From positions 744,001 to 808,000 of the forward strand of contig NZ_VCEJ01000005.1 in assembly GCF_005860805.1 (NCBI RefSeq): a DNA stretch of 64,000 nucleotides, in the 5' to 3' direction. Origin of the DNA: Dyadobacter luticola. Lineage in GTDB: Bacteria; Bacteroidota; Bacteroidia; Cytophagales; Spirosomataceae. The notes beneath the pieces are model-generated. The model made no database searches. It had not been told where the DNA came from and saw only the letters and a list, made by a program, of their open reading frames with translations. This document shows, piece by piece, positions 8,357 to 16,290 of the stretch. The number at the start of each line of letters is the position of its first letter. Positions within the stretch are counted from its first letter, which is position 1. A program made the position numbers and the translations under genes.

Positions 8357-11164
8357 ATGAGCGATTACAGTCACCGCGAAATAGAAAAGAAATGGCAGGA
8401 TTTCTGGGAGGAGCAGGGCACATTCCACGTCACCAACCAGTCGGAGCTTCCGAAGTTTTACGTATTGGATATGTTTCCGTACCCATCGGGAGCAGGTTTG
8501 CACGTAGGACATCCGCTGGGCTACATCGCTTCTGATATTTATTCAAGATATAAAAGGCTCAAAGGTTTCAATGTGCTGCACCCGATGGGCTTCGACAGCT
8601 TTGGCTTGCCTGCCGAGCAGTACGCGATCCAGACCGGCCAGCACCCGGCGGTTACCACCGAGCAGAACATTGCCCGCTACACCGAGCAGCTGAAAAACCT
8701 GGGTTTGAGCTATGACTGGAAACGCGAAGTGCGTACTTCGGACCCGGCTTATTATAAATGGACGCAGTGGATCTTCGGCGAGCTTTTTAACAGCTGGTAC
8801 AACAACGATACCGACAAGGCCGAGCGTATTGAAACATTGACTGAAAAATTTCGTCAAAATGGGAATGCGGGTGTGAATGCGCCTCACGACGAAGATACCC
8901 CTTCATTTACTGCCGAAGAGTGGAATGCGTGGACCGAAGAGGAGCAATATAAACTAACATTAAAATACCGTCTGACCTATGTTGCCGACGCTACCGTGAA
9001 CTGGTGCCCGGGCTTAGGTTCGGTTTTGTCCAATGATGAAGTGAAAGATGGCGTCTCCGAGCGCGGCGGATTTCCGGTGATCCAAAAACTGATGCGTCAG
9101 TGGATGATGCGGATCACGGCTTACTCGCAAAGATTACTGGACGGACTGGATACGGTAGACTGGACGGATTCACTGAAAGAGCAGCAGCGGAACTGGATCG
9201 GAAGGTCAGTAGGGGCGCTGGTGAAATTTAAAATAGAAGGACATCAGGAAAATATTGAGGTTTTCACAACCCGCGTCGATACGATTTATGGTGTAACATT
9301 CATGGTTTTGGCGCCGGAGCACGAGCTGGTAGATGTCATAACTACTTCGGAGCAGCGTGGCGATATCGACTCGTACATTGCGATGACCCAGAAAAAGTCA
9401 GAGCGGGATCGAATGTCCGATGTGAAAACCGTGTCCGGGGCATTTACCGGTGCTTATGCGATCAATCCTTTTGATGGCGCGAAAATCCCGGTTTACATTG
9501 CGGATTACGTTTTGGCGGGCTACGGTACCGGTGCAGTGATGGCGGTACCTTCCGGCGATCAGCGTGACTGGAATTTTGCCAAACATTTCGATCTGCCGAT
9601 CATCCCGATCCTGGATGCGCAGAAAGATTTTGAAACCCAGGCCGACGCGACGAAAGAGGGTAAGTACATTAATTCAGGAATGATCAATGGTTTGACATTC
9701 CATGAAGCCAATAAGGTTTTGATCGGTTTTCTGGAAGAAAAGGGCATCGGAAAAGGCAAGATCAATTACCGTCTGCGTGACGCGGTTTTCAGTCGCCAGC
9801 GGTACTGGGGTGAGCCTGTACCGGTTTATTATAAAAATGATAGTACCGGAGAGGCGCTGCCTTACTTGCTGGATTTGAATGAATTACCCTTAAATCTGCC
9901 GGAAGTTGACAAATACTTGCCAACTGAATCGGGCGAGCCACCGCTGGGCCGCGCGCAGGGCTGGGGACACGGTTCAGGAAATGGTTATGAATTGAGCACG
10001 ATGCCAGGTTGGGCGGGTAGCAGCTGGTACTGGTATCGCTACATGGATCCCAAAAATGCCGAGGAGTTTGCGTCCAAAGATGCGATCGACTACTGGCGGA
10101 ATGTGGATTTGTACATTGGCGGTACTGAACACGCAACCGGCCACTTATTGTACAGCCGGTTTTGGAACAAATTCATGAAAGACCGCGGCTACGTGCCTGA
10201 GGAAGAACCTTTCAAGAAATTGATCAACCAGGGAATGATCCAGGGACGCAGCAGTTTTGTGTACCGGGTCAAAAGTGAGGATTTTAGCAAGCCAGTGTTT
10301 GTAAGTGCTGGTTTGAAAGAGGGATATGAAGTATCAGCATTGCACGTCGATGTCAACATTGTTGAAAATGATGTGCTGGATGTAGAGAAATTCAAAGCAT
10401 CACGCCCTGATATCGCTGGTGAAAATGCAACATTTATCCTGGAAGACGGAAAATATGTTTGCGGCGTGGAGGTGGAGAAAATGTCTAAATCCAAATTCAA
10501 TGTGGTCAACCCCGACGACATTGTGGAGCGTTACGGAGCGGATACTTTGCGGTTGTACGAAATGTTTCTGGGGCCGCTGGATCAGGCAAAACCCTGGAAT
10601 ACGAATGGTATTGACGGCACCTATCGTTTTATCCGGAAAATGTGGCGGCTGTTTTACAATGATGCTGGGCAGTGGATGGTGAAAGATGTCGCCCCGAAAC
10701 CGGAGGAACTGAAAACCCTGCACAAGACGATCAAGAAAATCGAAGAGGACATTGAAAATTTCTCTTTCAATACCGCGGTCAGTGCATTTATGGTCTGCGT
10801 CAATGAGTTAAGTGCGGCCAAATGTCAGAGTAAGGAAATATTGCAGGACCTGGTGATCTTGCTCGCTTCTTACGCGCCGCACGTTTCGGAAGAATTGTGG
10901 GCTGCTTTGGGTAACGAAAAAGGGACGGTTTCAAAAGCGGCTTTCCCGAAATGGAACCCGACATTCCTGCTGGACGCGATGTTTGAATATCCGGTCCAGA
11001 TCAACGGAAAGGTGCGGATCTCGATCCCTTTCCCTACCGATACGCCTGCTGCTGAAATCGAGGTGGAGGTGCTGGCCAACGAAACCGTTCAGAAGTGGAT
11101 GGAAGGCAAGCCGCTCAAAAAAGTGGTGGTGGTACCAAAGCGTATAGTGAATGTGGTGACCTAG
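8357..11164 (+). CDS. leuS: leucine--tRNA ligase
   Basis: This 935-aa class I aminoacyl-tRNA synthetase charges tRNA-Leu in the cytoplasm. The HIGH-type motif is HVGH at residues 49-52 within FPYPSGAGLHVGHPLGY. The KMSKS loop is KMSKSKFNVVNP near residue 707. Between them lie the CP1 editing insert (about 230-430, including TTRVDTIYGVTF and the GTGAVMAVPSGDQRD editing loop) and a tryptophan-rich WAGSSWYWYRYMDP region. The C-terminal anticodon-binding domain is intact. Slightly long, as is usual in Bacteroidota. It ends 18 nt before a strong terminator. Confidence 0.97.
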   Translation: MSDYSHREIEKKWQDFWEEQGTFHVTNQSELPKFYVLDMFPYPSGAGLHVGHPLGYIASDIYSRYKRLKGFNVLHPMGFDSFGLPAEQYAIQTGQHPAVTTEQNIARYTEQLKNLGLSYDWKREVRTSDPAYYKWTQWIFGELFNSWYNNDTDKAERIETLTEKFRQNGNAGVNAPHDEDTPSFTAEEWNAWTEEEQYKLTLKYRLTYVADATVNWCPGLGSVLSNDEVKDGVSERGGFPVIQKLMRQWMMRITAYSQRLLDGLDTVDWTDSLKEQQRNWIGRSVGALVKFKIEGHQENIEVFTTRVDTIYGVTFMVLAPEHELVDVITTSEQRGDIDSYIAMTQKKSERDRMSDVKTVSGAFTGAYAINPFDGAKIPVYIADYVLAGYGTGAVMAVPSGDQRDWNFAKHFDLPIIPILDAQKDFETQADATKEGKYINSGMINGLTFHEANKVLIGFLEEKGIGKGKINYRLRDAVFSRQRYWGEPVPVYYKNDSTGEALPYLLDLNELPLNLPEVDKYLPTESGEPPLGRAQGWGHGSGNGYELSTMPGWAGSSWYWYRYMDPKNAEEFASKDAIDYWRNVDLYIGGTEHATGHLLYSRFWNKFMKDRGYVPEEEPFKKLINQGMIQGRSSFVYRVKSEDFSKPVFVSAGLKEGYEVSALHVDVNIVENDVLDVEKFKASRPDIAGENATFILEDGKYVCGVEVEKMSKSKFNVVNPDDIVERYGADTLRLYEMFLGPLDQAKPWNTNGIDGTYRFIRKMWRLFYNDAGQWMVKDVAPKPEELKTLHKTIKKIEEDIENFSFNTAVSAFMVCVNELSAAKCQSKEILQDLVILLASYAPHVSEELWAALGNEKGTVSKAAFPKWNPTFLLDAMFEYPVQINGKVRISIPFPTDTPAAEIEVEVLANETVQKWMEGKPLKKVVVVPKRIVNVVT

Positions 11165-11181
11165 AAAATGTTTGAAATAAA

Positions 11182-11216
11182 GAAAAGACCCGCGCAACAT
11201 TTGCGCGGGTCTTTTC
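11182..11216. terminator. strong bidirectional terminator between leuS and the convergent small secreted gene
   Basis: A perfect 16-bp stem (11182-11197 with 11201-11216, core GACCCGCGC) closes a 3-nt loop. It has A-rich flanks on the left and a T-run on the right, so it can terminate leuS on the plus strand and the gene at 11244-11624 on the minus strand. Confidence 0.85.
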
Positions 11217-11243
11217 TTTTCATGGCTATGGATGGTAAGGCAA

Positions 11244-11624
11244 TTATTTGACACTCAGGCTTCTTTCTGCTTTTACGTCGGTCAGCTCAAAGCTTTTTAC
11301 TTCTTTTCTGATTTTGGATGTGATCTCGATCTGGTAAGTTCCGGCTGGAAGGTCAGCTACATCCAAAGTTTTTCTGTATTTGGTTACGTTTTTACCAAGC
11401 ACTTCGTGGAACATCAACTTGCCGCTTTTGTCAGAAACCAACACCACGGTATTGTCATCCGCGTATTTATCAACATTAATGTGCAGTTTACCACTTTTGG
11501 AAGCGAAGATCCCGGTACCGAAGCCGGTGGCTTTTTTACCATCTTTTTCGTCTGCGAAAGCGTTGAAAGTGAATGCTGCAAAGAAGGCTACTACTAATGC
11601 GAAGGTTTTGAATGAAGTTTTCAT
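11244..11624 (-). CDS. small secreted protein, paralogue of the upstream gene
   Basis: This 126-aa protein starts with a Sec signal peptide (MKTSFKTFALVVAFFAAFTFNAFA). The mature part is a single beta-sandwich-like domain: KLHINVDKYADDNTVVLVSD, then KSGKLMFHEVLGKNVTKYRK, then DLPAGTYQIEIT. The D-L-P-A-G-x-Y pattern resembles the DUF3244/T9SS C-terminal-domain fold, but a cargo protein is absent. It is about 60% identical by eye to the neighbour at 11690-12067, 65 nt upstream on the same strand, so the pair is a tandem duplication probably transcribed together. Function unknown; location is periplasm or cell surface. Confidence 0.7.
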   Translation of the reverse strand: MKTSFKTFALVVAFFAAFTFNAFADEKDGKKATGFGTGIFASKSGKLHINVDKYADDNTVVLVSDKSGKLMFHEVLGKNVTKYRKTLDVADLPAGTYQIEITSKIRKEVKSFELTDVKAERSLSVK

Positions 11625-11689
11625 GGCTAACGGAAGTTGAAAGGTTGATTGGATTTTGAATTAAGATAGTTTCATGGCTTTGGCTAATG

Positions 11690-12067
11690 TTATTTTACGC
11701 TGATCTCACGTTCTGCTTTTTTCTCGGTCAATTCGAAAGATTTGGTTTCGCTTCCGCTTTTTGAAGAGATGTTGATACGGTAAGTTCCGGCAGGTAAGTC
11801 ATTCACATTTAATGATGTTCTGAATTTTTCGACGTCTTTGGCAACCACTTCGCGGTACATCAATTTGCCTGCTGCGTCGCTCACGGTGATCAAAGTGTTT
11901 TCATGAACATATTTGTCAACATTGATGTGGATCTTGCCGCTTTGAGAAGCGAATACACCGGTTGCAAATCCTGCTTTTTTGGTTTCTTTTTCATCTGCGA
12001 AAGAATTGAAAGCGAATACAGTTGTGAAAGCGGCTGCTAATGCGAAGGTTCTGAATGAAGTTTTCAT
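11690..12067 (-). CDS. small secreted protein, tandem paralogue
   Basis: This 125-aa protein has a signal peptide (MKTSFRTFALAAAFTTVFAFNSFA) followed by the same domain as its downstream copy: GKIHINVDKYVHENTLITVS, GKLMYREVVAKDVEKFRTSL, NVNDLPAGTYRINISS. The ATG at 12065-12067 was chosen because an upstream in-frame extension of 36 codons shows no resemblance to the paralogue and would bury the signal peptide. A -7-like element and a palindrome lie about 75-115 nt upstream. Function is unknown; a secreted adhesin-like or stress-related role is only a guess. Confidence 0.7.
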   Translation of the reverse strand: MKTSFRTFALAAAFTTVFAFNSFADEKETKKAGFATGVFASQSGKIHINVDKYVHENTLITVSDAAGKLMYREVVAKDVEKFRTSLNVNDLPAGTYRINISSKSGSETKSFELTEKKAEREISVK

Positions 12068-12139
12068 GGCTAATAGATATTTTAAAGTTTTGAGTAATTC
12101 TTTTGTTTTTGGTAATTCTTTTATCCCCTTTGGACATGA

Positions 12140-12147
12140 CAAACATA
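12140..12147 (-). promoter_or_regulatory. candidate -7 element of the paired small secreted genes
   Basis: On the minus strand these bases read TATGTTTG, a full match to TAnnTTTG. The expected -33 position is occupied by the palindrome at 12160-12180 instead of a TTTG box. Confidence 0.4.
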
Positions 12148-12159
12148 CGGTGATACTAG

Positions 12160-12180
12160 GTACTATGTATTGCATAGTAC
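12160..12180. promoter_or_regulatory. palindromic operator candidate overlapping the -33 region
   Basis: GTACTATG (12160-12167) and CATAGTAC (12173-12180) form a perfect 8-bp inverted repeat around 5 nt. It sits where the -33 box of the leftward small-gene promoter should be, and about 70-90 nt upstream of the rightward GH25 gene. The shape fits a dimeric repressor or activator site; the regulator is unknown. Confidence 0.45.
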
Positions 12181-12235
12181 ATGAGTGGTAAGTTTGTTAA
12201 ATGAATGGTAAGATGCCGCGATAGCTGATCTTTCG

Positions 12236-12243
12236 TATTTTTG
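12236..12243 (+). promoter_or_regulatory. candidate -7 element of the GH25 gene
   Basis: TATTTTTG matches the TAnnTTTG consensus. It ends only 6 nt before the ATG at 12250, so if it is used the transcript would be nearly leaderless. No clear -33 box. Confidence 0.3.
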
Positions 12244-12249
12244 CGCGGT

Positions 12250-13050
12250 ATGGCAAAGAAAAAAAAAGCTGTTTCAGCGGGTAAAACCAAGTATTTAAAA
12301 CCATTGCCACCGAAAGGCTGGGCGATTATTGCAGCCGTTTTCCTGGTTATATGCGGAATTATCTGGTGGCGGGATAGTAAGGATGAAAATCAGTGGGAAT
12401 TTGTCAGCAAGTTCGGGATCAGGCTGCCGCTTAAATATCCGATTCACGGGATCGATGTTTCCCATCACAATGCAAAGATCAACTGGGACAAGCTCAAAAA
12501 TACGCGCTCAGAGAAGGTAGGGATCGATTTTGTCTACATTAAAGCCACCGAGGGCGCCACGCACCTCGACAAACAGTTCAAAAGAAACTGGCAGGAAGCG
12601 AAAAGGGTAGGGATGAAGCGGGGTGCTTATCATTTCTATAATCCGCGCGTAATGTCCGACCGTCAGGTGCAGAATTTCATCGGTCAGGTGCGCATGGAGC
12701 CGGGCGACCTGCCGCCGGTACTCGATCTGGAATCACACGCCGGCAAGCCGGACGATATTATTATCAAAGGCGTGCGCAACTGGCTCGAACAGATCGAGGC
12801 GCATTACGGCGTGCGGCCGATCATTTATGTGAATGAGCACTTTTATAAAAAATACATCGCCGGAAATTTCGACGAATACCCGCTCTGGCTAGCCGGCTAC
12901 TCCCGCACCGACCTCAAAGACCTCGCCTCCGACGCCCACGTCCTCTTTTGGCAGCACAGCGAAAAAGGCTGGGCCGACGGTATCCGGGGTTTCGTGGATT
13001 ACAATGTGTTTTTGCACGAGACGGGGGATTGGGCGGCGCTGGGCGAGTAG
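12250..13050 (+). CDS. membrane-anchored glycoside hydrolase family 25 (lysozyme-like)
   Basis: This 266-aa protein has a lysine-rich cytoplasmic start and one transmembrane helix (about 22-43, GWAIIAAVFLVICGIIWW). A GH25 barrel follows: IHGIDVSHHNAKINWDKLKN carries the catalytic-site Asp, IDFVYIKATEGATHLDK and KRGAYHFYNP are family hallmarks, and PPVLDLESH supplies the second acidic pair. GH25 enzymes cut the beta-1,4 bond between N-acetylmuramic acid and N-acetylglucosamine. Anchoring in the inner membrane facing the periplasm suggests a wall-remodelling role. The ATG at 12250 is preferred to the in-frame TTG three codons earlier. Confidence 0.88.
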   Translation: MAKKKKAVSAGKTKYLKPLPPKGWAIIAAVFLVICGIIWWRDSKDENQWEFVSKFGIRLPLKYPIHGIDVSHHNAKINWDKLKNTRSEKVGIDFVYIKATEGATHLDKQFKRNWQEAKRVGMKRGAYHFYNPRVMSDRQVQNFIGQVRMEPGDLPPVLDLESHAGKPDDIIIKGVRNWLEQIEAHYGVRPIIYVNEHFYKKYIAGNFDEYPLWLAGYSRTDLKDLASDAHVLFWQHSEKGWADGIRGFVDYNVFLHETGDWAALGE

Positions 13051-13103
13051 AGTAGTAAACAGCGTTAAAACCACTTTACTGTCAGGCAAGTTGCCTTAGA
13101 CTT

Positions 13104-13271
13104 GTCATGCTGAGCGGACCGGGCCACCGGGCGGTCGAAGCACTCTACTGGCTAGGCAGAGTGCATTAACGTTGTCATGCTGAGCGGAGTCGAAGCACGT
13201 CACTGGCTAGGTAGAGTGCAAAAGGCGTTTTGCTTAACCAGTAGCGTGCTTCGACTCCGCTCAGCATGACA
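13104..13271. repeat. dispersed repeat cluster: two direct and one inverted copy of a TGAGCGGAGTCGAAG element
   Basis: Between the convergent GH25 and agmatine deiminase genes are three copies of a unit with core TCATGCTGAGCGGAGTCGAA. The first (from about 13108) is interrupted by a 15-nt GC-rich insertion. The second (13173-13206) and third (13238-13271, inverted) form arms of a 34-nt inverted repeat with two mismatches. The unit tail ACTGGCTAGGxAGAGTGCA is also duplicated between copies one and two. The same element forms a perfect inverted pair at 42786-42881. It could fold into a long hairpin and serve as a terminator between the convergent genes. Confidence 0.8.
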
Positions 13272-13328
13272 TGTTAGTTAAGCATGACAATGTTAATCAA
13301 GTATCGCAACGTTAATCAAGCATCACAA

Positions 13329-14387
13329 CTAAACCAGCGGCTCCTGCTGACTTAGGCAGTGAAAGCTTCCCTGCCCCCAGATAATCTCAGTAGCCAGCAA
13401 AGGAATAATCTTTCGCCCCGGGAATGCCTGACCCAAAATATCAATCGCTACCTGATCATTCGGATTATTAAACACTGGCACGATCACACCAGCATTGCAG
13501 ATCAAGAAATTAGCATAAGAACCCGGCGTGCGAAAATCGTCGATGATGACGGCTTTGGGCATCGGTAGCTCGATAATGTTGAGCTGCTTGCCATTTACCA
13601 GCCGCATTTCTTTCAACATTTGCAGGTTGGTTTGCAGGATCTCGTGATTTTCGTCATTCACGTCACTTTCTACGCAAGCCACCACCGTATCTTCACTAAC
13701 AAATCGTGTAGTATCGTCGATATGCCCGTCGGTATCGTCGCCGACGATGCCGCCTTCTACCCACAGGATTTGTTCCACGCCGTAAAAATCACAAAGTGTC
13801 TTTTCGATCTGGCCCTGGTTTAAATGCGGGTTGCGGTTGAGGTTCAGCAGGCAGGATTTACTGGTGAGCAGGCTGCCGGCACCGTTAAATTCCACCGCGC
13901 CGCCCTCCATGATAATACCCGGATTGATGATCGGAATGTTAAGATAGCTGGCGACGGCCCGGGGCGTCCGGTTGTCGTCATTGTAAGGCGGATATTTGCC
14001 GCCCCAGGCATTATGCCCCCAGTCCACGATCATTTTCTGGCCGGTTTCCGGATTGATCACAAAAGAAGGTCCGTGGTCGCGGCACCAGGCGTCGTTGGTG
14101 GGTTTTATTAAGAATTCAATTTTAGAAAGATCAACATTGATCTTTGACAACTCTTCCGTAATGAAGTTTTTCAGCGCCTCATCATTTGTCACAAAACAAA
14201 CATTTTCGCCCTGGCTGATTTGTTTGATAAACTCAAAATATTGCGGACGCATTTTCGCCAGCTTGTCGCCCTGCCAGGAAGCATCATTGTGCGGAAAAGT
14301 TAGCCAGGTGGCGCGGTGAGGGTGCCACTCGGCTGGAAATGTAAAACCTAAATCTTTGGAAGTTGCTGAGATATTGTGATCGGCCAC
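13329..14387 (-). CDS. aguA: agmatine deiminase (peptidylarginine deiminase family)
   Basis: This 352-aa protein of the PF04371 family should convert agmatine to N-carbamoylputrescine and ammonia. Key motifs are TNDAWCRDHGPSFV (substrate-binding Asp and Arg), IIMEGGAVEFNGAGSLL, EGGIVGDDTDGHIDDTTRFV (catalytic His/Asp region) and GSFHCLSQQEP with the nucleophilic Cys344 near the C-terminus. Length is normal for AguA. The next enzyme of the route, N-carbamoylputrescine amidase, is encoded at 23586-24494 on the same strand, which supports putrescine synthesis from agmatine, although the genes are 9 kb apart. Confidence 0.88.
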   Translation of the reverse strand: MADHNISATSKDLGFTFPAEWHPHRATWLTFPHNDASWQGDKLAKMRPQYFEFIKQISQGENVCFVTNDEALKNFITEELSKINVDLSKIEFLIKPTNDAWCRDHGPSFVINPETGQKMIVDWGHNAWGGKYPPYNDDNRTPRAVASYLNIPIINPGIIMEGGAVEFNGAGSLLTSKSCLLNLNRNPHLNQGQIEKTLCDFYGVEQILWVEGGIVGDDTDGHIDDTTRFVSEDTVVACVESDVNDENHEILQTNLQMLKEMRLVNGKQLNIIELPMPKAVIIDDFRTPGSYANFLICNAGVIVPVFNNPNDQVAIDILGQAFPGRKIIPLLATEIIWGQGSFHCLSQQEPLV

Positions 14388-14430
14388 GGTCGGTCTGTTG
14401 ATTTTTTGCGGTGCAAAGGTCGCAAAAAAT

Positions 14431-15021
14431 CTAGTTGTTTGCCACCATCACATTGTCAACGAGGTAAGTGCCGTCTACCGTTGCGAGGTTATAGGCCTTA
14501 CTTACTTTCCGTGCATTGGCCTGCACGGCGCCCACTTTCCAGGTGGAAACCAGCCCGGTAGCTGGTTCATAATGATAAAGAATATCCCTTTTTGACAGCT
14601 TATCCATCCGCTTTTTTCCTCTTTTGGTCTGTACCAAATGATGGGGCGTCGCTTCAAGAAGCAGCGCCGGGGCGTGCTGACTCTCGCGGTCGTTTTTGGC
14701 ATCTGCCGGGCGAAGGTATAGCGCGGTTAATGTGGAAGCCGGCTGGTTGTAAACATCAATTTGTTTCACCTGCGTGACCGTACTTTTTCCGTCTTTACAA
14801 GTCCGCACATGCTCGCCAATTTTCACCTCCGCGATGGATTTTGTAGTGCCGTCGGCCATGGTAACCGGCGCATTTGCAGGGAAATACGTGTACCGCTTCT
14901 TCTTCTCCGAAACTTTGAATGTCACTTCCGAGCGCAGGTTGCTGTCGGATTTATCGTCATTTTGGGCAAAGCTGCCGACGCTGATAAAGGAGAAAAAAGT
15001 GGCGATGACGATCTTATACAT
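14431..15021 (-). CDS. secreted Hint-fold (intein/hedgehog-like) protein with altered catalytic residues
   Basis: This 196-aa protein has a Sec signal peptide (MYKIVIATFFSFISVGSFAQ). A domain built like a Hint module follows: a block-A segment YFPANAPVTMADGTTKSIAE with KIGEHV (46-72), a block-B segment EATPHHLVQT (124-132), and an end AYNLATVDGTYLV then DNVMVANN (177-196) like intein blocks F and G. The usual first Cys/Ser is Tyr46/Phe47 and the usual terminal His-Asn is Asn-Asn at the very C-terminus. It has no N-extein domain beyond about 25 residues and no C-extein. The fold call is by eye; activity is unknown and perhaps lost. Confidence 0.6.
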   Translation of the reverse strand: MYKIVIATFFSFISVGSFAQNDDKSDSNLRSEVTFKVSEKKKRYTYFPANAPVTMADGTTKSIAEVKIGEHVRTCKDGKSTVTQVKQIDVYNQPASTLTALYLRPADAKNDRESQHAPALLLEATPHHLVQTKRGKKRMDKLSKRDILYHYEPATGLVSTWKVGAVQANARKVSKAYNLATVDGTYLVDNVMVANN

Positions 15022-15042
15022 AAATGCTTTTTTAAGTGAAAA

Positions 15043-16137
15043 TCAGGCTTTTGACATTTTTACAAACACTTTACTCAAAGCGTTTGGCAATGCGCCAAGG
15101 CAAATCAGGATCAGGCCGGCCGTCACCAATGTGGAGGTATGTGCAAAAAATGCGCCTGAGGAAAGGATCGCCAGGATCAGGATCGTGGAAAACGGCAGGG
15201 AAAATGCCAGCAACAAAACCGCCAGTTCCAGGTCGAATGTTCTCTTTTCTTTGCTCAAACCTTTTGCATCTTCTTTTAAATTAAAAGCTGAAATGTGCGC
15301 CAGCGGCCAGAAACTCGCCGCACTCAGCGGGATCACAATCGCCAGCAGTACCATCGCATGCTCCTGAATGTTCAGCACGTAAATCATGCCCGCGCTGATG
15401 AGCATGGTAATGCCCGCCCGGAAGAACAATATACTAGCAACAATACGCTTCTTGCCTTCCTTGAGTTGCACGGCCAGACCGATAAACAAAAGCACAAGCG
15501 GCGTCATCATGGCGCTGGTTTTGTCGAAAAGGTCGGTTACGACGGAAGGAAGTGATTTGTAATTAATCCCAAGACTCAACAATATGATTGCCAGGAAGAT
15601 CAGCACATTAATAGGCTCCTGGAACATGCTGGCAAAGAGGCTTTTCAGCTTACCGCCCATTTTGGTTTCCTTATCATCGCTGTTTTTCAAAAACATATTC
15701 ATCGCCAGGATGTACAGCGAAATCAGCACGAAAAACTTGTTTCCGACATCCGCCAGCGCGGCAATCGCCAGGCTTTTTTCTCCCAAAAACTCAGCAATAA
15801 AAGGAAAGCAGGAGAGGCCGGGAGCAAGCGACGGGATCAGCATCATTAAGGTACGTCCGGTCGGGCTGTTTTTTTCTATACCAAACAAAGCAAAAGCCAG
15901 GGGCGCCGAAAAGAACATTAAAAAGTTGAAAACCAGCGTCACCAGCGGAATAATGATCATCGACGAGTCGATGTCGATTTTCATCAGGGAAATAAAAATC
16001 GTAGACGGCAGCGCCACCGACAAAATAATTTCCTTAATCCCGTTCGTCTGGTCTTTATTCTTGAATTTGCTTTTGAGTAATAACCCCAAAGCAATTAGTA
16101 ATAGGAGTGTTATGGTTTTTTGAAGTGCGTCGCTCAT
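15043..16137 (-). CDS. AEC-type permease (auxin efflux carrier/malate permease-like)
   Basis: This 364-aa polytopic membrane protein has about ten hydrophobic helices arranged as two halves around a charged loop (NSDDKETKMGGKLKS). The start (LLLLIALGLLLKSKFKNKDQ) and the following EIILSVALPSTIFISLMKID match the first repeats of the AEC family. Family members export or exchange small carboxylates or auxin-like compounds. The substrate is unknown. Its start lies 20 nt from an array of GTCATT sites (16158-16273) that may regulate it. It runs toward the Hint-fold gene with a 21-nt gap. Confidence 0.65.
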   Translation of the reverse strand: MSDALQKTITLLLLIALGLLLKSKFKNKDQTNGIKEIILSVALPSTIFISLMKIDIDSSMIIIPLVTLVFNFLMFFSAPLAFALFGIEKNSPTGRTLMMLIPSLAPGLSCFPFIAEFLGEKSLAIAALADVGNKFFVLISLYILAMNMFLKNSDDKETKMGGKLKSLFASMFQEPINVLIFLAIILLSLGINYKSLPSVVTDLFDKTSAMMTPLVLLFIGLAVQLKEGKKRIVASILFFRAGITMLISAGMIYVLNIQEHAMVLLAIVIPLSAASFWPLAHISAFNLKEDAKGLSKEKRTFDLELAVLLLAFSLPFSTILILAILSSGAFFAHTSTLVTAGLILICLGALPNALSKVFVKMSKA

Positions 16138-16157
16138 GGCGGAAGTGGCGATTTATG

Positions 16158-16273
16158 GTCATTGATTGTCATTTGTAGTCATTCATTGTCATGTATTGTT
16201 TAAAAATTAATTCAAACAAAAACTGGCAAAAATGACCACACTGACTATCAATGACCTAATGACTACTAATGAC
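16158..16273. repeat. phased inverted array of GTCATT sites upstream of the AEC permease
   Basis: GTCATT (last copy GTCATG) starts at 16158, 16168, 16178 and 16188, exactly 10 bp apart. After an A/T-rich 37-nt centre the reverse complement AATGAC starts at 16231, 16250, 16258 and 16268, with a variant ACTGAC at 16240. The two arms face each other. The array lies between the permease start (16137) and the 3' end of the aminotransferase (16291). Helical phasing suggests cooperative protein binding; a long imperfect cruciform is the alternative. Confidence 0.75.
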
Positions 16274-16290
16274 TTTTGGCATCCGGAATG

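Noticed and set aside
16158..16273. CRISPR-like array
   Set aside because: Repeat units are 6 bp at 10-bp steps with no spacers of CRISPR length and no cas genes.
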